From Bifidobacterium breve (GTDB lineage: Bacteria > Actinomycetota > Actinomycetes > S36-B12), in the NCBI GenBank assembly GCA_945900705.1, contig CAMDKJ010000003.1:1-44697 (forward strand): a DNA stretch of 44,697 nt, given 5' to 3'. A program made the translations under genes and the position numbers. The notes beneath the pieces were generated by a model. The model worked only from the letters and a program-made list of their open reading frames with translations. It was not told where the DNA came from and did no database searches. Shown one piece after another: positions 21,579 to 32,954 of the stretch (its first letter is position 1; every line of letters begins with the position of its first letter).

Positions 21579-22841
21579 TTAGCTCTGCGGGTAGGCCGGG
21601 TGATTCGTTACCAACTCCAACACATCAGCTGCTACCGCGGCAGCGGTCGCTGGCTCACGTACCGCACGACCGATCAATGTGGCAATTTCTTTCATGTTGC
21701 CGGCGTCCATCCCTTGGGTGGTGACCGAAGGTGTACCAACCCGGATACCCGACCCAACCGATGGTGGTTGAGGATCGTATGGAATCGCATTCTTATTCAA
21801 GGTAATACGTGCGGCATCACAGCGAACTTCAGCTTCGGACCCGCTCACGCCAAGGGGCTGCAGATCCACCAGCGCGAGATGGGTATCGGTACCGCCGCTC
21901 ACCGGGCGCATACCTTCGGCCTCCAGGCCCGCAGCCAGTGCCTGCGCATTGACGATGATCTGCTTGGCGTAGTCCTGATAAGCGGGTGTTGCAGCTTCTT
22001 TGAGTGCTACCGCCTTGGCCGCCACCGCATGCATCAGCGGGCCACCTTGCATCATCGGGAATACCGCCTTGTCAATGGCCGCAGCGTGCTCGGCCTTACA
22101 CAAAATCATGCCGCCGCGGGGGCCGCGCAGCACTTTATGGGTGGTGAAAGTAACTACGTCGGCGTATGGCACCGGGCTCGGGATGGCCCGGCCTGCAACT
22201 AATCCGATGAAATGTGCCGCATCAACCATCAAGATGGCGCCCACTTCATCTGCGATGGAGCGAAATGCAGCAAAATCGATGAGCCGCGGATAAGCCGTCG
22301 CGCCGCAGATGATCAATTTGGGCCGGTGTTCAACAGCTAGTGCGCGCACCTGGTCATAGTCAATGAGTTCGGTATCTTTGCGAACGCCATACGAGATCAC
22401 GTTGAACCACTTACCCGAAAAATTGACTTTCGAACCGTGTGTCAGGTGACCGCCATGGGGCAAGCTCATGGCGAGAACGGTCTCACCGGGCATGACGAAA
22501 GCACCGTAGGCAGCGAGATTGGCGCTCGCCCCACTATGGGGCTGGAGGTTGGCATGGTCGGCGCCAAATAGCTCCTTAGCGCGCGCATTGCCGATTTCCT
22601 CGGCGACATCAACTTCAGCGCAACCACCGTAATAGCGCCGGCCGGGGTATCCCTCGGCGTATTTATTACTTAATGTCGAGCCGAGCGCCGCCAAAACGGC
22701 AGGTGAGGTGAAGTTCTCGCTGGCGATCAGCTGCAATCCAGTGCGCAGCCGCTCCAACTCGGCCAGGACGACACCGGCAATTTGTGGATCCTCGGCGGCC
22801 AGCGCGTCGAAATCCGGACCCCAAAATGGCGTGCTGCTCAT
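21579..22841 (-). CDS. glyA: Serine hydroxymethyltransferase
   Basis: [53 protein letters not shown]. Confidence 0.98.
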   Translation of the reverse strand: MSSTPFWGPDFDALAAEDPQIAGVVLAELERLRTGLQLIASENFTSPAVLAALGSTLSNKYAEGYPGRRYYGGCAEVDVAEEIGNARAKELFGADHANLQPHSGASANLAAYGAFVMPGETVLAMSLPHGGHLTHGSKVNFSGKWFNVISYGVRKDTELIDYDQVRALAVEHRPKLIICGATAYPRLIDFAAFRSIADEVGAILMVDAAHFIGLVAGRAIPSPVPYADVVTFTTHKVLRGPRGGMILCKAEHAAAIDKAVFPMMQGGPLMHAVAAKAVALKEAATPAYQDYAKQIIVNAQALAAGLEAEGMRPVSGGTDTHLALVDLQPLGVSGSEAEVRCDAARITLNKNAIPYDPQPPSVGSGIRVGTPSVTTQGMDAGNMKEIATLIGRAVREPATAAAVAADVLELVTNHPAYPQS

Positions 22842-22901
22842 CGAGCTCCCTTGTTGTTGGTGGTCCTAGTCTACGCAATAAGGCCTCGGCTGCCTCTGCA
22901 C

Positions 22902-23591
22902 CTAGACCGCCGTCGAATCGACCAAATCCGGGCAAACCGCCCGCAGCTCCGCTATGCCAACCGCGCCTAACCGAACCACCTCCGGGGCCGGGCCCCGCAG
23001 GTCAACCACGGTGCTGATCATCGCCGCTAAATCAGCGGGTTCGTTTTCGGGAATCACCCCAAGTTCGCCGACGTCAAGGGCGAGCACGATAGCTTCGCCA
23101 AACTGAGCAACGCCATCGTCAACGGTGGTGGCCGCCGGCATCCCGGCCACATTGGCTCCGGTCACCGCCAAGGGGCCTGTTGCTCGCAGCAGTTCAAGAA
23201 GTAGGGGGTGCAGGGGCATTCGCGCCGCAAGTGGGGCATCTTCGGGCAAGTCCCAGGCCAAGGTTGACTGCGGCTCAAAGAGCAAGGTCAACAACCCGGG
23301 CCAAAAGTTGAGCATGAGCGCCCGGGCCGCCGGTAAACCCACGTGCACCGCGAGGCCGCTCATGGTCGCCGCACTGGGCACCATGATTGGCAACGGCACT
23401 TGGTTTGACTGGCTCTTGGCCTTGCGCAAGGAAGCGACTCCACGACTGCTAAATGGGTCGGTCGCCAATGCATAGACACTCTCGGTCGGCACTAAAATCA
23501 AATCGCCGCGTCGAGCAGCTGAAGTAGCGGCATTCAGTGAACGTGGCCGCTCTCCGTTATCGGCGGTAGTACCGCACGCTAGCCGCAACAT
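22902..23591 (-). CDS. Sua5/YciO/YrdC-family (TsaC-like) L-threonylcarbamoyladenylate synthase, divergent motifs
   Basis: LILVPTESVYALATDPFS, GPLAVTGANVAGMPA; position next to prmC. Confidence 0.85.
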   Translation of the reverse strand: MLRLACGTTADNGERPRSLNAATSAARRGDLILVPTESVYALATDPFSSRGVASLRKAKSQSNQVPLPIMVPSAATMSGLAVHVGLPAARALMLNFWPGLLTLLFEPQSTLAWDLPEDAPLAARMPLHPLLLELLRATGPLAVTGANVAGMPAATTVDDGVAQFGEAIVLALDVGELGVIPENEPADLAAMISTVVDLRGPAPEVVRLGAVGIAELRAVCPDLVDSTAV

Positions 23592-23603
23592 GGTGGCCCC
23601 TTC

Positions 23604-24590
23604 TCAACTAGATCGACGAGCGATAGTAAACCGCGGCAATCCATTTAAATCCTTGCGATCGATGACTTCGGGCCACACTCGGGTGCCGATTGACATTTTG
23701 GCCAGCAGCGCGAGCTCATCGCCCGCGACCAAACTCTGTGCCAGCCCCGCAACCCCGAGGAGCCCAGCATCAGCGCCTTGCACATCTGCATGCTCAATAA
23801 CCAGCAGGCCACCTGGCTTAAGTAAAATTGCCGCGGTGCGCAGCACCCCGCGCACTACGTCGAGGCCATCTTCACCGGCAAACAGGGCAACTTTGGGTTC
23901 ATGATCGCGGACTTCTGGCTCCCTTGGCACCATGCGAGCCGGAATATACGGCGGATTCGCGACGATAACTGAAACTTGACCGGCCAACCGTGCGAGGCCA
24001 TGCCCGGGATCGGCAACCAAGGCGGCGTCATCGTGCACCACATCAACTCGCGAACAGGCTGCAGCCAATGCCACCTCATGAGCCGCGAGGTTCCGCCTGG
24101 TCCAACGAACTGCCTCATCGTCTAATTCAACGGCATAAACCCTCGAGTTTTCAACCTCGATGCCAATCGACAAGGCGATCGCGCCGCTACCCGAACACAG
24201 GTCAACGGCGATTCGCTCCGAAACTGGTAGCTCACGTAATTCACGGATACCAGCTTCGACCACCAGTTCGGTTTCGGGGCGCGGAATGAAAACCCCGGGC
24301 CCAACCTGGAGTTCAATATGGCGAAAAGCTGCCGTACCTAGTAGGTGCTGTAACGGCACCCTAGAAAGTCTTTTAGTCATCAGCTGCTCTACCCGCACCC
24401 GTTGAGCAGGTGTAACTAAATCCTGCAAAATCAATCGGTTGCGCCGAACCCCGAGTGCGAACGCGATAATTTCAGCGGCATCAACATTTGGTGATGGCAC
24501 CCCTGCCGCCACTAATCGACGTTCGGCGTCGATGAGTACGTCGCGGACGGTGGTTCGACCACCGGTGGTGTGGTCAACATCCCAGTTCAC
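23604..24590 (-). CDS. prmC: Peptide chain release factor N5-glutamine methyltransferase
   Basis: [27 protein letters not shown]. Confidence 0.95.
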   Translation of the reverse strand: MNWDVDHTTGGRTTVRDVLIDAERRLVAAGVPSPNVDAAEIIAFALGVRRNRLILQDLVTPAQRVRVEQLMTKRLSRVPLQHLLGTAAFRHIELQVGPGVFIPRPETELVVEAGIRELRELPVSERIAVDLCSGSGAIALSIGIEVENSRVYAVELDDEAVRWTRRNLAAHEVALAAACSRVDVVHDDAALVADPGHGLARLAGQVSVIVANPPYIPARMVPREPEVRDHEPKVALFAGEDGLDVVRGVLRTAAILLKPGGLLVIEHADVQGADAGLLGVAGLAQSLVAGDELALLAKMSIGTRVWPEVIDRKDLNGLPRFTIARRSS

Positions 24591-25663
24591 GATGGGGTGT
24601 CACCCAATCGCACCGCGTTATCAGCCTCCAAACAGGCATTGATGACGTCGTCGAGATCACCGTCGAGAATCTGGTCTAGGTTGTGTGACTTGTAGCCAAC
24701 GCGGTGGTCAGCGAGTCGATTCTCGGGGAAGTTGAAAGTGCGAATTCGCTCACTACGATCGACGGTGCGCACCTGTAGGCGGCGCGCATCGGAAGCATCT
24801 TGAGCCGCTTGCTCTTGGGCGGCGGCCAGCAGCCGGGCGCGTAAAATTCGCATCGCCTGCTCCCTATTTTGCAATTGGCTTTTTTCGTTCTGACAGGAAA
24901 CGACCACCCCGGTAGGCAGATGGGTAATTCGTACCGCGGAGTCGGTCGTGTTTACGCTTTGACCACCGGGGCCTGATGATCTAAAAACATCGATCCGCAG
25001 GTCGTTTGGATCAACTACGACGTCGACATCCTCGGCTTCCGGGAACACAAGAACACCAGCGGCCGAGGTGTGGATACGCCCCTGGGATTCAGTCACCGGC
25101 ACCCGCTGCACGCGATGGACCCCGCCCTCGTATTTGAGCCGGGCATATGGCGCATCACCTGGCTCAGGGTTACCGCGTGCCTTAACCGCCAAAGCCACGT
25201 CCTTGTAACCGCCAAGATCAGACTCAACCGCGTCGATAATTTGCGTTGTCCAGCCGCGGCGTTCTGCATAACGCATGTACATGCGCAGCAGATCGGCGGC
25301 AAATAGCGCCGATTCTTCGCCACCCTCCCCCGCTTTAACCTCCAGGATGACATCCTTGTCATCAAGTGGGTCGCGGGGCAACAGCAATCGAGTTAGGTGC
25401 TCGGCCGCTGCCTTCTCTCGCTCTATCAAGCCCGGAAGCTCATCAGCAAAGGACTGGTCATCATCGGCTAATTCGGTTGCGGCCACCACATCGTCAGCAA
25501 GTGCTGCCCAATCGCGGTAAACCGTGATGATGGGACGCAGTTCGGCATACCGGCGCCCATACCTACGAGCGACCGACTGATCTACGTGCACGGCTGGATC
25601 GGCGAGCTTGAGTTCAAGATCGCTGTACTCAACTGAAAGTTCGGCACATGACTCAAACATCAA
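24587..25663 (-). CDS. prfA: Peptide chain release factor 1
   Basis: [26 protein letters not shown]; 4-nt overlap with prmC. Confidence 0.97.
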   Translation of the reverse strand: MMFESCAELSVEYSDLELKLADPAVHVDQSVARRYGRRYAELRPIITVYRDWAALADDVVAATELADDDQSFADELPGLIEREKAAAEHLTRLLLPRDPLDDKDVILEVKAGEGGEESALFAADLLRMYMRYAERRGWTTQIIDAVESDLGGYKDVALAVKARGNPEPGDAPYARLKYEGGVHRVQRVPVTESQGRIHTSAAGVLVFPEAEDVDVVVDPNDLRIDVFRSSGPGGQSVNTTDSAVRITHLPTGVVVSCQNEKSQLQNREQAMRILRARLLAAAQEQAAQDASDARRLQVRTVDRSERIRTFNFPENRLADHRVGYKSHNLDQILDGDLDDVINACLEADNAVRLGDTPS

Positions 25664-25775
25664 TCCTCCTTCCGAGATCCGCCGGCGAGACCCCCGCTGC
25701 CTATAACTACTTGCAGATAAAACAATCCCGGGCGCCGGTCAGGGACCGACCGCATGACGGGGGAGACACGCGGTC

Positions 25776-25799
25776 GATCCCGGGCCGGCGCCCGGGATC
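25776..25799 (-). terminator. Hairpin downstream of rpmE
   Basis: GATCCCGGGC-CGGC-GCCCGGGATC, 10-bp perfect stem; no T-tract. Confidence 0.6.
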
Positions 25800-25804
25800 A
25801 GAAG

Positions 25805-26032
25805 CTAGTTGTCAGCGGACTTATCGGCCGCCTTGCCGTAACGAGTTTCGAATTTCGCGACCCGACCGCCGGTATCGAGTATCTTCTGCTTACCGGTGTA
25901 GAACGGGTGACACTGCGAACAGACATCGGCGTGAATACTGCCGTTCTTCGCGGTGCTGCGGGTGACGAAGGTACTGCCACAGGTGCACGTCACCGTGGTT
26001 TCGGCGTATGCCGGATGAATATCGGCTTTCAT
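25805..26032 (-). CDS. rpmE: Ribosomal protein bL31 (zinc-binding form)
   Basis: [46 protein letters not shown]. Confidence 0.97.
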   Translation of the reverse strand: MKADIHPAYAETTVTCTCGSTFVTRSTAKNGSIHADVCSQCHPFYTGKQKILDTGGRVAKFETRYGKAADKSADN

Positions 26033-26169
26033 GGCGAACTCCTCTAGTTAGCCCCGGGTCGGCTGCCCGCTCGGAATGAACGGGACCGTGAACCGCAGCG
26101 TGGTTATTATTACATCCCCGGCCAGCCAGGGAGAAATCCGGCTTTATCGGGGTCGTGGCCACCTACCTG

Positions 26170-27885
26170 CTAATCGTCTTCGCCATTGCCTGATGCCGTG
26201 GTCTTTTGGATCTGCATCAGGAATTCGGTATTGGTCTTGGTGTCGCGCAATTTGGTGAGCAGCAACTCAATCGCCTGCTGCTGGTCCAGCGCGTGAAGCA
26301 CCCGGCGCAACTTCCAAACGATCTTGAGCTCCTCGGGGGTCATGAGCAGTTCTTCCTTGCGGGTACCCGAGGAGTCAACGTCAACCGCCGGGAATACCCG
26401 CTTATCGGCTAGGCGGCGGTCCAACTTGAGCTCCATATTGCCGGTGCCCTTGAACTCCTCGAAGATAACCTCGTCCATTCGCGAACCGGTTTCAACCAAG
26501 GCAGTGGCCAAGATGGTCAGCGAGCCGCCACCTTCAATATTGCGCGCCGCGCCGAAGAACTTCTTGGGTGGGTAGAGCGCGGTTGAGTCGACACCACCGG
26601 AGAGGATTCGCCCTGATGCCGGCGCCGCCAGGTTGTAGGCGCGACCGAGCCGAGTCATCGAGTCAAGTAGCACCACCACATCGTGGCCGAGTTCAACCAA
26701 GCGCTTGGCGCGCTCAATTGATAGTTCGGCGATGATCGTGTGATCTTCGGCCGGACGGTCAAAGGTTGAAGCAATTACCTCGCCCTTAACAGAGCGTTGC
26801 ATGTCGGTGACTTCTTCGGGCCGTTCGTCAACGAGGACGACCATCAGGTGCACCTCTGGGTTGTTCGCCGTGATCGCATTGGCGATTGCTTGCAACACCA
26901 TGGTCTTGCCTGCTTTTGGTGGCGAGACGATCAAACCGCGCTGGCCCTTACCGATCGGTGAAACCAGATCAATTACCCGGGTCGTCAAATTACTCGGATC
27001 ATTTTCTAGGCGCAGGCGATCTTGCGGGTACAACGGGGTTAACTTGGAGAATTCCGGACGATTACGCGAGGCTTCAAGATCTCCACCATTTACGGTCTCA
27101 ATTCGCACGAGTGGGTTGAACTTTTCGCGGCGCTCACCTTCTGGTGATTGCCGCACCAACCCGGTAATCGCATCACCCTTGCGCAGCCCGTGCTTACGGA
27201 CAAGTGACAATGACACATAAACATCGTTCGGCCCTGGCATGTAGCCACTGGTGCGAACGAACGCGTAGTTGTCCATGACATCGAGAATGCCCGCCACCGG
27301 AGTCAGGACATCATCTGGTGAAATCTCGAGTTCGGCTTCGTTGAAGTTGCCTTCACGGCGCGGCCCTCTATCGCGCGACCGATCCCGGCCGCGACGGCGA
27401 CCGCCATCAGGCCCGCGATCATTTCCCGAGTTGCGGTCATTGCCACCGTTATTACCCGTACCGCGGTTATTGCTGTAGTTACGGTTGTTGCGATCGCCGC
27501 GGTCGTTATTGAAGCTGCGATTATTGCGATCGCCGCTCCCGCGGTTGTCGCGGCTATCGCGGCTATCGCGATTGTCGCGGTTGTCGGTACGAGGTGCGTT
27601 GCCCTCTACGGCAGGCTCGGCAACGGTCGCATCGCGCCGTTCGGCATCGACGGCTGAGGTGGCGCTTGGGCGCGAGGTGGTGCGCGCTGCACGACCACCA
27701 CCACTTGAGCTCTCACTGCCGTTACGTTTGTCACTTATTGCTGCTACTAAATCACCCTTGCGCATAGCGCTGGAGCCAGAGATGCCTAACTTGGAGGCAA
27801 CCTGCTTTAACTCTGGGAGCAACATTGCTGATAGGTCACTGCCGCTGCCATTGGCTGATTTTGCGGCGGACGTTGTTTCGGTCAC
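26170..27885 (-). CDS. rho: Transcription termination factor Rho with low-complexity N-terminal insert
   Basis: [57 protein letters not shown]...[10 protein letters not shown] insert. Confidence 0.97.
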   Translation of the reverse strand: MTETTSAAKSANGSGSDLSAMLLPELKQVASKLGISGSSAMRKGDLVAAISDKRNGSESSSGGGRAARTTSRPSATSAVDAERRDATVAEPAVEGNAPRTDNRDNRDSRDSRDNRGSGDRNNRSFNNDRGDRNNRNYSNNRGTGNNGGNDRNSGNDRGPDGGRRRGRDRSRDRGPRREGNFNEAELEISPDDVLTPVAGILDVMDNYAFVRTSGYMPGPNDVYVSLSLVRKHGLRKGDAITGLVRQSPEGERREKFNPLVRIETVNGGDLEASRNRPEFSKLTPLYPQDRLRLENDPSNLTTRVIDLVSPIGKGQRGLIVSPPKAGKTMVLQAIANAITANNPEVHLMVVLVDERPEEVTDMQRSVKGEVIASTFDRPAEDHTIIAELSIERAKRLVELGHDVVVLLDSMTRLGRAYNLAAPASGRILSGGVDSTALYPPKKFFGAARNIEGGGSLTILATALVETGSRMDEVIFEEFKGTGNMELKLDRRLADKRVFPAVDVDSSGTRKEELLMTPEELKIVWKLRRVLHALDQQQAIELLLTKLRDTKTNTEFLMQIQKTTASGNGEDD

Positions 27886-28067
27886 GCATTTCCTTTATTA
27901 GATGGGAACTCCGACACGATGCGCAAGTGACCATCCGAGGTTCCATCGGAAAGAAATACCCGAAAAAGGCTTCGAAATTGTCACTTCGGGAAGAACGGCA
28001 ACTTGGCCGTCATCAGTCGAACAGCCAAACTATAACACGGACTCGAATTATCGGCTGGATCCGGGGG

Positions 28068-28988
28068 TCAGAGGCCAATCGGCACAGCGCGTACCCCCTG
28101 TACGGCGACCCCGACCTGGCGCACCTGCCACCCGGTTCCGGCCAGGACCGCGACCAAATCGGCGGTTGCCGATGATGCCAAAGCCAGGACACTTGGACCA
28201 GCTCCGGAAATTGCCGCCGGGATTCCGGCAGCGCGTAGCGCCTCCACTAAATCCAATGACGGCGCATACATTGACCGGCGCAGCTCTTGATGGAGGCGGT
28301 CAGACGTGGCTTCCATCAAGTGAGCAGGTTCATTCGTCAGCGCATGCAACAGCAACGCAGCGCGCGCGACATTAAATGCCGCGTCACCAAATGCCACCTC
28401 AAGTGGCAACGCCAAGCGGGCTTCGGCGGTTGGCAAACCGGCTGCGGGCATCGCTATTACCGGTCGAATAGCCGGGTGTGGGGCAAGGCGTATATGACCG
28501 GCAAGACCGTCTTCATTAATCCAGGCGAAAGTTAATCCACCATAAAGGGCGGCCGAAATATTGTCGGGGTGCGACTCCATAGATTTTGCCACCTGGAGTA
28601 AATCTGTATCTGGTAGCAAAGTTTCGCCGCCAACTACAAGGGCACGCGCCAAGGCCAGCCCACCGACAATTGCAGCAGCCGATGACCCCAGTCCAAGGCC
28701 GTGTGGGATCGCGTTATCGCACCGCAGAATGAATCCACGCGGATGGGCGTCCATTAACGCAAAACCTCGCGCCATTGCCCGCGCAACTAAGTGCGAATCA
28801 TCAAGTGGAACACTTTCAGCGCCTTCGCCAACAACTTCGATCAATACACCGTCGTCGTCGGTAATCATTGCAACTAAGTCATCGACGATGTCAAGAGCCA
28901 GGCCCGCGGAGTCAAATGCCGGACCGATATTTGCGCTCGATGCCGGCACCTGAATACGCACCGGATCCCGGCGTAGGTCAGCGGCCAT
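28068..28988 (-). CDS. thrB: Homoserine kinase
   Basis: VPASSANIGPAFDSAGLAL, IPHGLGLGSSAAAIVGGLALA; start MAADLRRDP overlaps the thrC stop. Confidence 0.94.
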   Translation of the reverse strand: MAADLRRDPVRIQVPASSANIGPAFDSAGLALDIVDDLVAMITDDDGVLIEVVGEGAESVPLDDSHLVARAMARGFALMDAHPRGFILRCDNAIPHGLGLGSSAAAIVGGLALARALVVGGETLLPDTDLLQVAKSMESHPDNISAALYGGLTFAWINEDGLAGHIRLAPHPAIRPVIAMPAAGLPTAEARLALPLEVAFGDAAFNVARAALLLHALTNEPAHLMEATSDRLHQELRRSMYAPSLDLVEALRAAGIPAAISGAGPSVLALASSATADLVAVLAGTGWQVRQVGVAVQGVRAVPIGL

Positions 28989-30049
28989 CAGGAGTCCAGG
29001 CCCAAGGCCTGCGCGGCGGCCTTGACCGCAACCGGTACAACAGCTGGATCCTTGGACCCAGCAAGTGCCCATTGTGGGTCTTTGAGTCCGTTACCGGTGA
29101 GGGTGCAAACCACCGACTGTCCGGCGTCAAGCCCGCCTGCCGCGTGCAACTTCAGCAGGCCTGCAACACCGGCGGCACTTGACGGCTCACAGAACAAACC
29201 TTCACGGCTCGCGATTAGGTGATATGCGGCCAAGATCTCATCATCGGTTACCAGATCAATCAAACCTGAGGATTCATCGCGCGCGGCCACCGCGAAATCC
29301 CACGAAGCCGGATTACCAATTCGTATTGCGGTGGCAATCGTCTCGGGGTTTACCACCGGCGCACCATGTACTAGTGGAGCTGCCCCCGCAGCCTGGAAAC
29401 CCCACATGCGCGGACGCGATGTGGCAATGCCGTCGCGGTGATACTCGGTGTAGCCGCGCCAATAAGCGGTGATATTGCCTGCATTGCCCACCGGAAGGCA
29501 GTGGATATCGGGGGCGAACCCCAACATGTCAACGATTTCAAATGCCGCGGTTTTTTGACCCTCAATACGCGATGGATTCACGCTGTTGACAAGCTCGACC
29601 GGGTAGTTGTCGGCTAATTCACGCGCGATGGTTAGGCAATCATCGAAATTACCTTCAACCTGCAGCAAGGTCGCCCCGTGCACAACCGCTTGTGCCAATT
29701 TGCCCATTGCGATCTTGCCCGCAGGAACTAACACCGCGCAACCCATGCCGGCCTTTACCGCGTATGCCGCAGCACTCGCCGAGGTGTTACCGGTCGAAGC
29801 ACAAATAACAACTCGCGCGCCAGCTTCTGCGGCTTTAGAAATTGCCATCGTCATACCGCGGTCTTTGAAGGATCCGGTCGGGTTTGCGCCCTCGTATTTC
29901 AGCCAAACCGAGCAACCGGTTATTTCACTCAATGCGCAGGCGTAAACAAGGGGTGTGCCACCTTCGCCCAAGGTGATAACAGGAGTTGCCGCACTTAACG
30001 GCAATCGGTCGCGATACTCCTCAATCAATCCTCGCCACTGTTGCACCAT
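28988..30049 (-). CDS. thrC: Threonine synthase
   Basis: [38 protein letters not shown]. Confidence 0.97.
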   Translation of the reverse strand: MVQQWRGLIEEYRDRLPLSAATPVITLGEGGTPLVYACALSEITGCSVWLKYEGANPTGSFKDRGMTMAISKAAEAGARVVICASTGNTSASAAAYAVKAGMGCAVLVPAGKIAMGKLAQAVVHGATLLQVEGNFDDCLTIARELADNYPVELVNSVNPSRIEGQKTAAFEIVDMLGFAPDIHCLPVGNAGNITAYWRGYTEYHRDGIATSRPRMWGFQAAGAAPLVHGAPVVNPETIATAIRIGNPASWDFAVAARDESSGLIDLVTDDEILAAYHLIASREGLFCEPSSAAGVAGLLKLHAAGGLDAGQSVVCTLTGNGLKDPQWALAGSKDPAVVPVAVKAAAQALGLDS

Positions 30050-30051
30050 GA

Positions 30052-31344
30052 CTATTCCCCGGCCTCGCCTTCGACACGCATGACCCCAACCACGCGCTTT
30101 ACGTTCGCGAGTTCACGAAGTTGATCCACGGTGGCCCGCAAATCAGCATCCCTAGCCAGGTGCGTGCGAACGAGTAAACCGGCTTCGTCGCCATGGCCGT
30201 CTTGACGCACAACTTGAATACTTACTCCGTTATTAGCGAACGCGGCGGCAATGCCAGCGAGTACACCGGGGCGATCAGCAACGTCAAGATTGACGTAGTA
30301 GCGAGTCATGGCATCACCGATTGGCAGGGGCACTAACTTTGAGTAGGTGCTTTGCCCAGGGCCGCGACCACCGGTTAGCCGATTACGGGCTGCAGCCACT
30401 ACATCACCAAGCACCGCACTAGCTGTTGGCGCTCCCCCAGCGCCTCGGCCATAGAACATCATTTGACCAGCAGATTCTGCCTCAATGAAAACCGCATTGA
30501 AGGCACCGCGCACACTGGCTAGCGGGTGATCACGCGGCACCATCGAGGGGTGCACCCGCACAATCACGCCTTCGTTATCGCCTTTGATCTCCGCGACAGC
30601 AAGTAACTTAATAACAAAACCCATTTGCTGCGCTGCACGGATGTCGGCAGACGTAACTTTTGAGATTCCCTCGCAGTAGACGTCGTCAAGGGTGACTTTT
30701 GTGTGGAAAGCCAACTCGGCAAGGATCGCGGCTTTAGCAGCTGCATCGTGGCCATCGACATCAAGAGACGGATCAGCTTCTAGATAACCAAGTTCAGCCG
30801 CCTCGGCAAAAACTTCGTCATAATCGGCGCCTTCTTCGTCCATCTTGCTCAACATGAAGTTGGTGGTGCCGTTGACGATGCCCATCACCTTGGTGACCCG
30901 GTCACCCGCAAGTGACTCACGCAGTGGACGCAGCAACGGGATTGCCCCCGCCACCGAAGCCTCGAAGTAGAGATCGACACCATGCTTAGCCGCCGCCTCA
31001 TGCAAGGTGGCTCCGTCAGCCGCGAGCAATGCCTTGTTGGCTGTCACGACACTTGACCCCGCAGCCATTGCGGCCAAGATCAGTGAGCGGGCCGGCTCAA
31101 TACCACCAATGAGTTCGACCACGATGTCGACACCACTAGTAGCGACCGCCATTGCATCACCGGAAATCAACTCTGCGGGTACCCCCTCACGCACTTTGCC
31201 GGGCTCGCGCACAGCAACCGCGGTCAATACCAACGCGGCACCAACCCGCTGCTCTAAATCAGCGGCACTGGAGGCGATTAGGCGGGCAACTTGGGCACCT
31301 ACGGTGCCGCCGCCAAGCAGGGCAACGGTCAAAGAGCGCGACAT
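30052..31344 (-). CDS. hom: Homoserine dehydrogenase (with ACT domain)
   Basis: [53 protein letters not shown]. Confidence 0.97.
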   Translation of the reverse strand: MSRSLTVALLGGGTVGAQVARLIASSAADLEQRVGAALVLTAVAVREPGKVREGVPAELISGDAMAVATSGVDIVVELIGGIEPARSLILAAMAAGSSVVTANKALLAADGATLHEAAAKHGVDLYFEASVAGAIPLLRPLRESLAGDRVTKVMGIVNGTTNFMLSKMDEEGADYDEVFAEAAELGYLEADPSLDVDGHDAAAKAAILAELAFHTKVTLDDVYCEGISKVTSADIRAAQQMGFVIKLLAVAEIKGDNEGVIVRVHPSMVPRDHPLASVRGAFNAVFIEAESAGQMMFYGRGAGGAPTASAVLGDVVAAARNRLTGGRGPGQSTYSKLVPLPIGDAMTRYYVNLDVADRPGVLAGIAAAFANNGVSIQVVRQDGHGDEAGLLVRTHLARDADLRATVDQLRELANVKRVVGVMRVEGEAGE

Positions 31345-31389
31345 GGGTTAAGCCTCTCAGGTCGACCTAAGGTGTCCCCCATCTGGGCA

Positions 31390-31482
31390 TCAACGGCGCG
31401 CCATGGCCAAGTCTGGCTCTTCATTTTGGCGCCATTAGTTGGTGCGGTTATCGCCGTGGGGATCTGGCTGATCACCCGCTGA
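31390..31482 (+). pseudogene. Aquaporin-like C-terminal remnant
   Basis: HGQVWLFILAPLVGAVIAVGIWLITR* resembles the last helix of AqpZ-type aquaporins; no upstream domain in frame. Confidence 0.5.
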
Positions 31483-31547
31483 ACCGAAGAAATGCCTGCA
31501 GAATTAGTTGCCGGCTCAGAGCGCCAATAGATCCGGGTGCCAGTAGA

Positions 31548-32930
31548 TCAAGGTGCCAGTACGTCAGGACCGGGATCCAAAGCCAATAGGTCATCCATGG
31601 TTTCGCGTCGCAATACCACCGAGGTGACTCCATCGTGCGCCGAGATAACCGCCGGTCTCGGCAAGTAGTTGTAGTTGGAAGACATCGAACGGCAGTAGGC
31701 GCCGGTTGCCGCTACCGCCAATAGATCACCCGGTGCGATATCTGAGGGTAGCCACGCATCACGGACCACGATGTCGCCCGACTCGCAATGTTTACCCACC
31801 ACCCGGGTCAACATGGGTTCGGCACTTGATACCCGAGAGGCCAGCACCACCGAATAATCCGCGCTATAAAGAGCCGTGCGAATGTTGTCGCTCATCCCGC
31901 CGTCAACGCTGACATAGGTTCGGATCACACCACTATCGAGTTCAATCGGCTTTACCGTGCCGACTTCATAGATACTCACTCCGGCTGGCCCGATGATTGC
32001 CCGGCCGGGCTCAAATGCCAACTCGGGCAGCTCAATACCGGCCAATTCGCATTCGGTGCGCACGACTGAGCAGATTTGCTGGGCCATCGCGGCCACCTCA
32101 AGGGGATCATCACCTTCGACATAAGCGATGCCCATGCCACCACCTAGGTTGAATTCTCGGACAACCACCCCTTGATCATCACGAAGTGATCTCGTGAATG
32201 CGGCTACTCGCCGAGCGGCCTCATCAAAGCCGGATGCGTCAAAAATCTGCGATCCAATATGTGAATGCAATCCCGCAAAGAATAGTGACGGCAGTTTCAC
32301 GATGCGCCTAATTGCTTCGGCCGCATCACCTGACGCAACCGAGAGCCCAAACTTTTGATCCTCGTGCGCCGTGGCGATGAACTCGTGGGTGTGCGCCTCC
32401 ACCCCAACATTTACCCGGACCAAAACCTGCTGCACGATGCCAGCTCTCGTCGCAGCATCAGCTACGCGCACGATCTCATCGAATGAATCAATGACGATGC
32501 GCCCAACTCCGGCCGCCAACGCCATTTCAATTTCAGCCATAGCCTTGTTATTTCCGTGCATCACAATGCGGTGCCCCGGCACCCCGGCGCGCAGAGCTAC
32601 CGCGAGCTCACCGCCAGATGCAACGTCAATGCCAAGGCCTTCTTCGGTCACCCATCTTGCGATTGCCGTTGCGAGAAACGCTTTAGCCGCGTAGTAAACG
32701 ATACTTGCACCAGCAGTTTCGTAGGCCTCACGAAAGAGGCGGGCCCTTGTTCGAGCATCCCCTTCATCAAGTAGATACACCGGCGACTGATACTCCGCAA
32801 CTAAATCGCGACAATCTACGCCGGCAATCTCAAGGGCACCCGCGATATTACGCAGCGCCGACTTCGGCCAGATCGCCTGATTTAAGTCAGCAGCGGGAAT
32901 GGCGCTGAGTGAAGATTCGGAATTGAGCAC
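31548..32930 (-). CDS. lysA: Diaminopimelate decarboxylase
   Basis: YYAAKAFLATAIARWVTEEGLGIDVASGGEL, HSHIGSQIFD, NLGGGMGIAY. Confidence 0.97.
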   Translation of the reverse strand: MLNSESSLSAIPAADLNQAIWPKSALRNIAGALEIAGVDCRDLVAEYQSPVYLLDEGDARTRARLFREAYETAGASIVYYAAKAFLATAIARWVTEEGLGIDVASGGELAVALRAGVPGHRIVMHGNNKAMAEIEMALAAGVGRIVIDSFDEIVRVADAATRAGIVQQVLVRVNVGVEAHTHEFIATAHEDQKFGLSVASGDAAEAIRRIVKLPSLFFAGLHSHIGSQIFDASGFDEAARRVAAFTRSLRDDQGVVVREFNLGGGMGIAYVEGDDPLEVAAMAQQICSVVRTECELAGIELPELAFEPGRAIIGPAGVSIYEVGTVKPIELDSGVIRTYVSVDGGMSDNIRTALYSADYSVVLASRVSSAEPMLTRVVGKHCESGDIVVRDAWLPSDIAPGDLLAVAATGAYCRSMSSNYNYLPRPAVISAHDGVTSVVLRRETMDDLLALDPGPDVLAP

Positions 32931-32954
32931 AGGCGCAGAGTATTCGATAGCCGG

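Noticed and set aside
21579-22841. Unusual glyA insertion in the core cluster
   Set aside because: glyA between the Sua5-like gene and wecA is, from memory, a common arrangement in actinobacteria.
27485-27901. Leu/Arg/Ser-rich plus-strand ORF opposite rho
   Set aside because: Low-complexity antisense product of the Rho repeat-rich insert.
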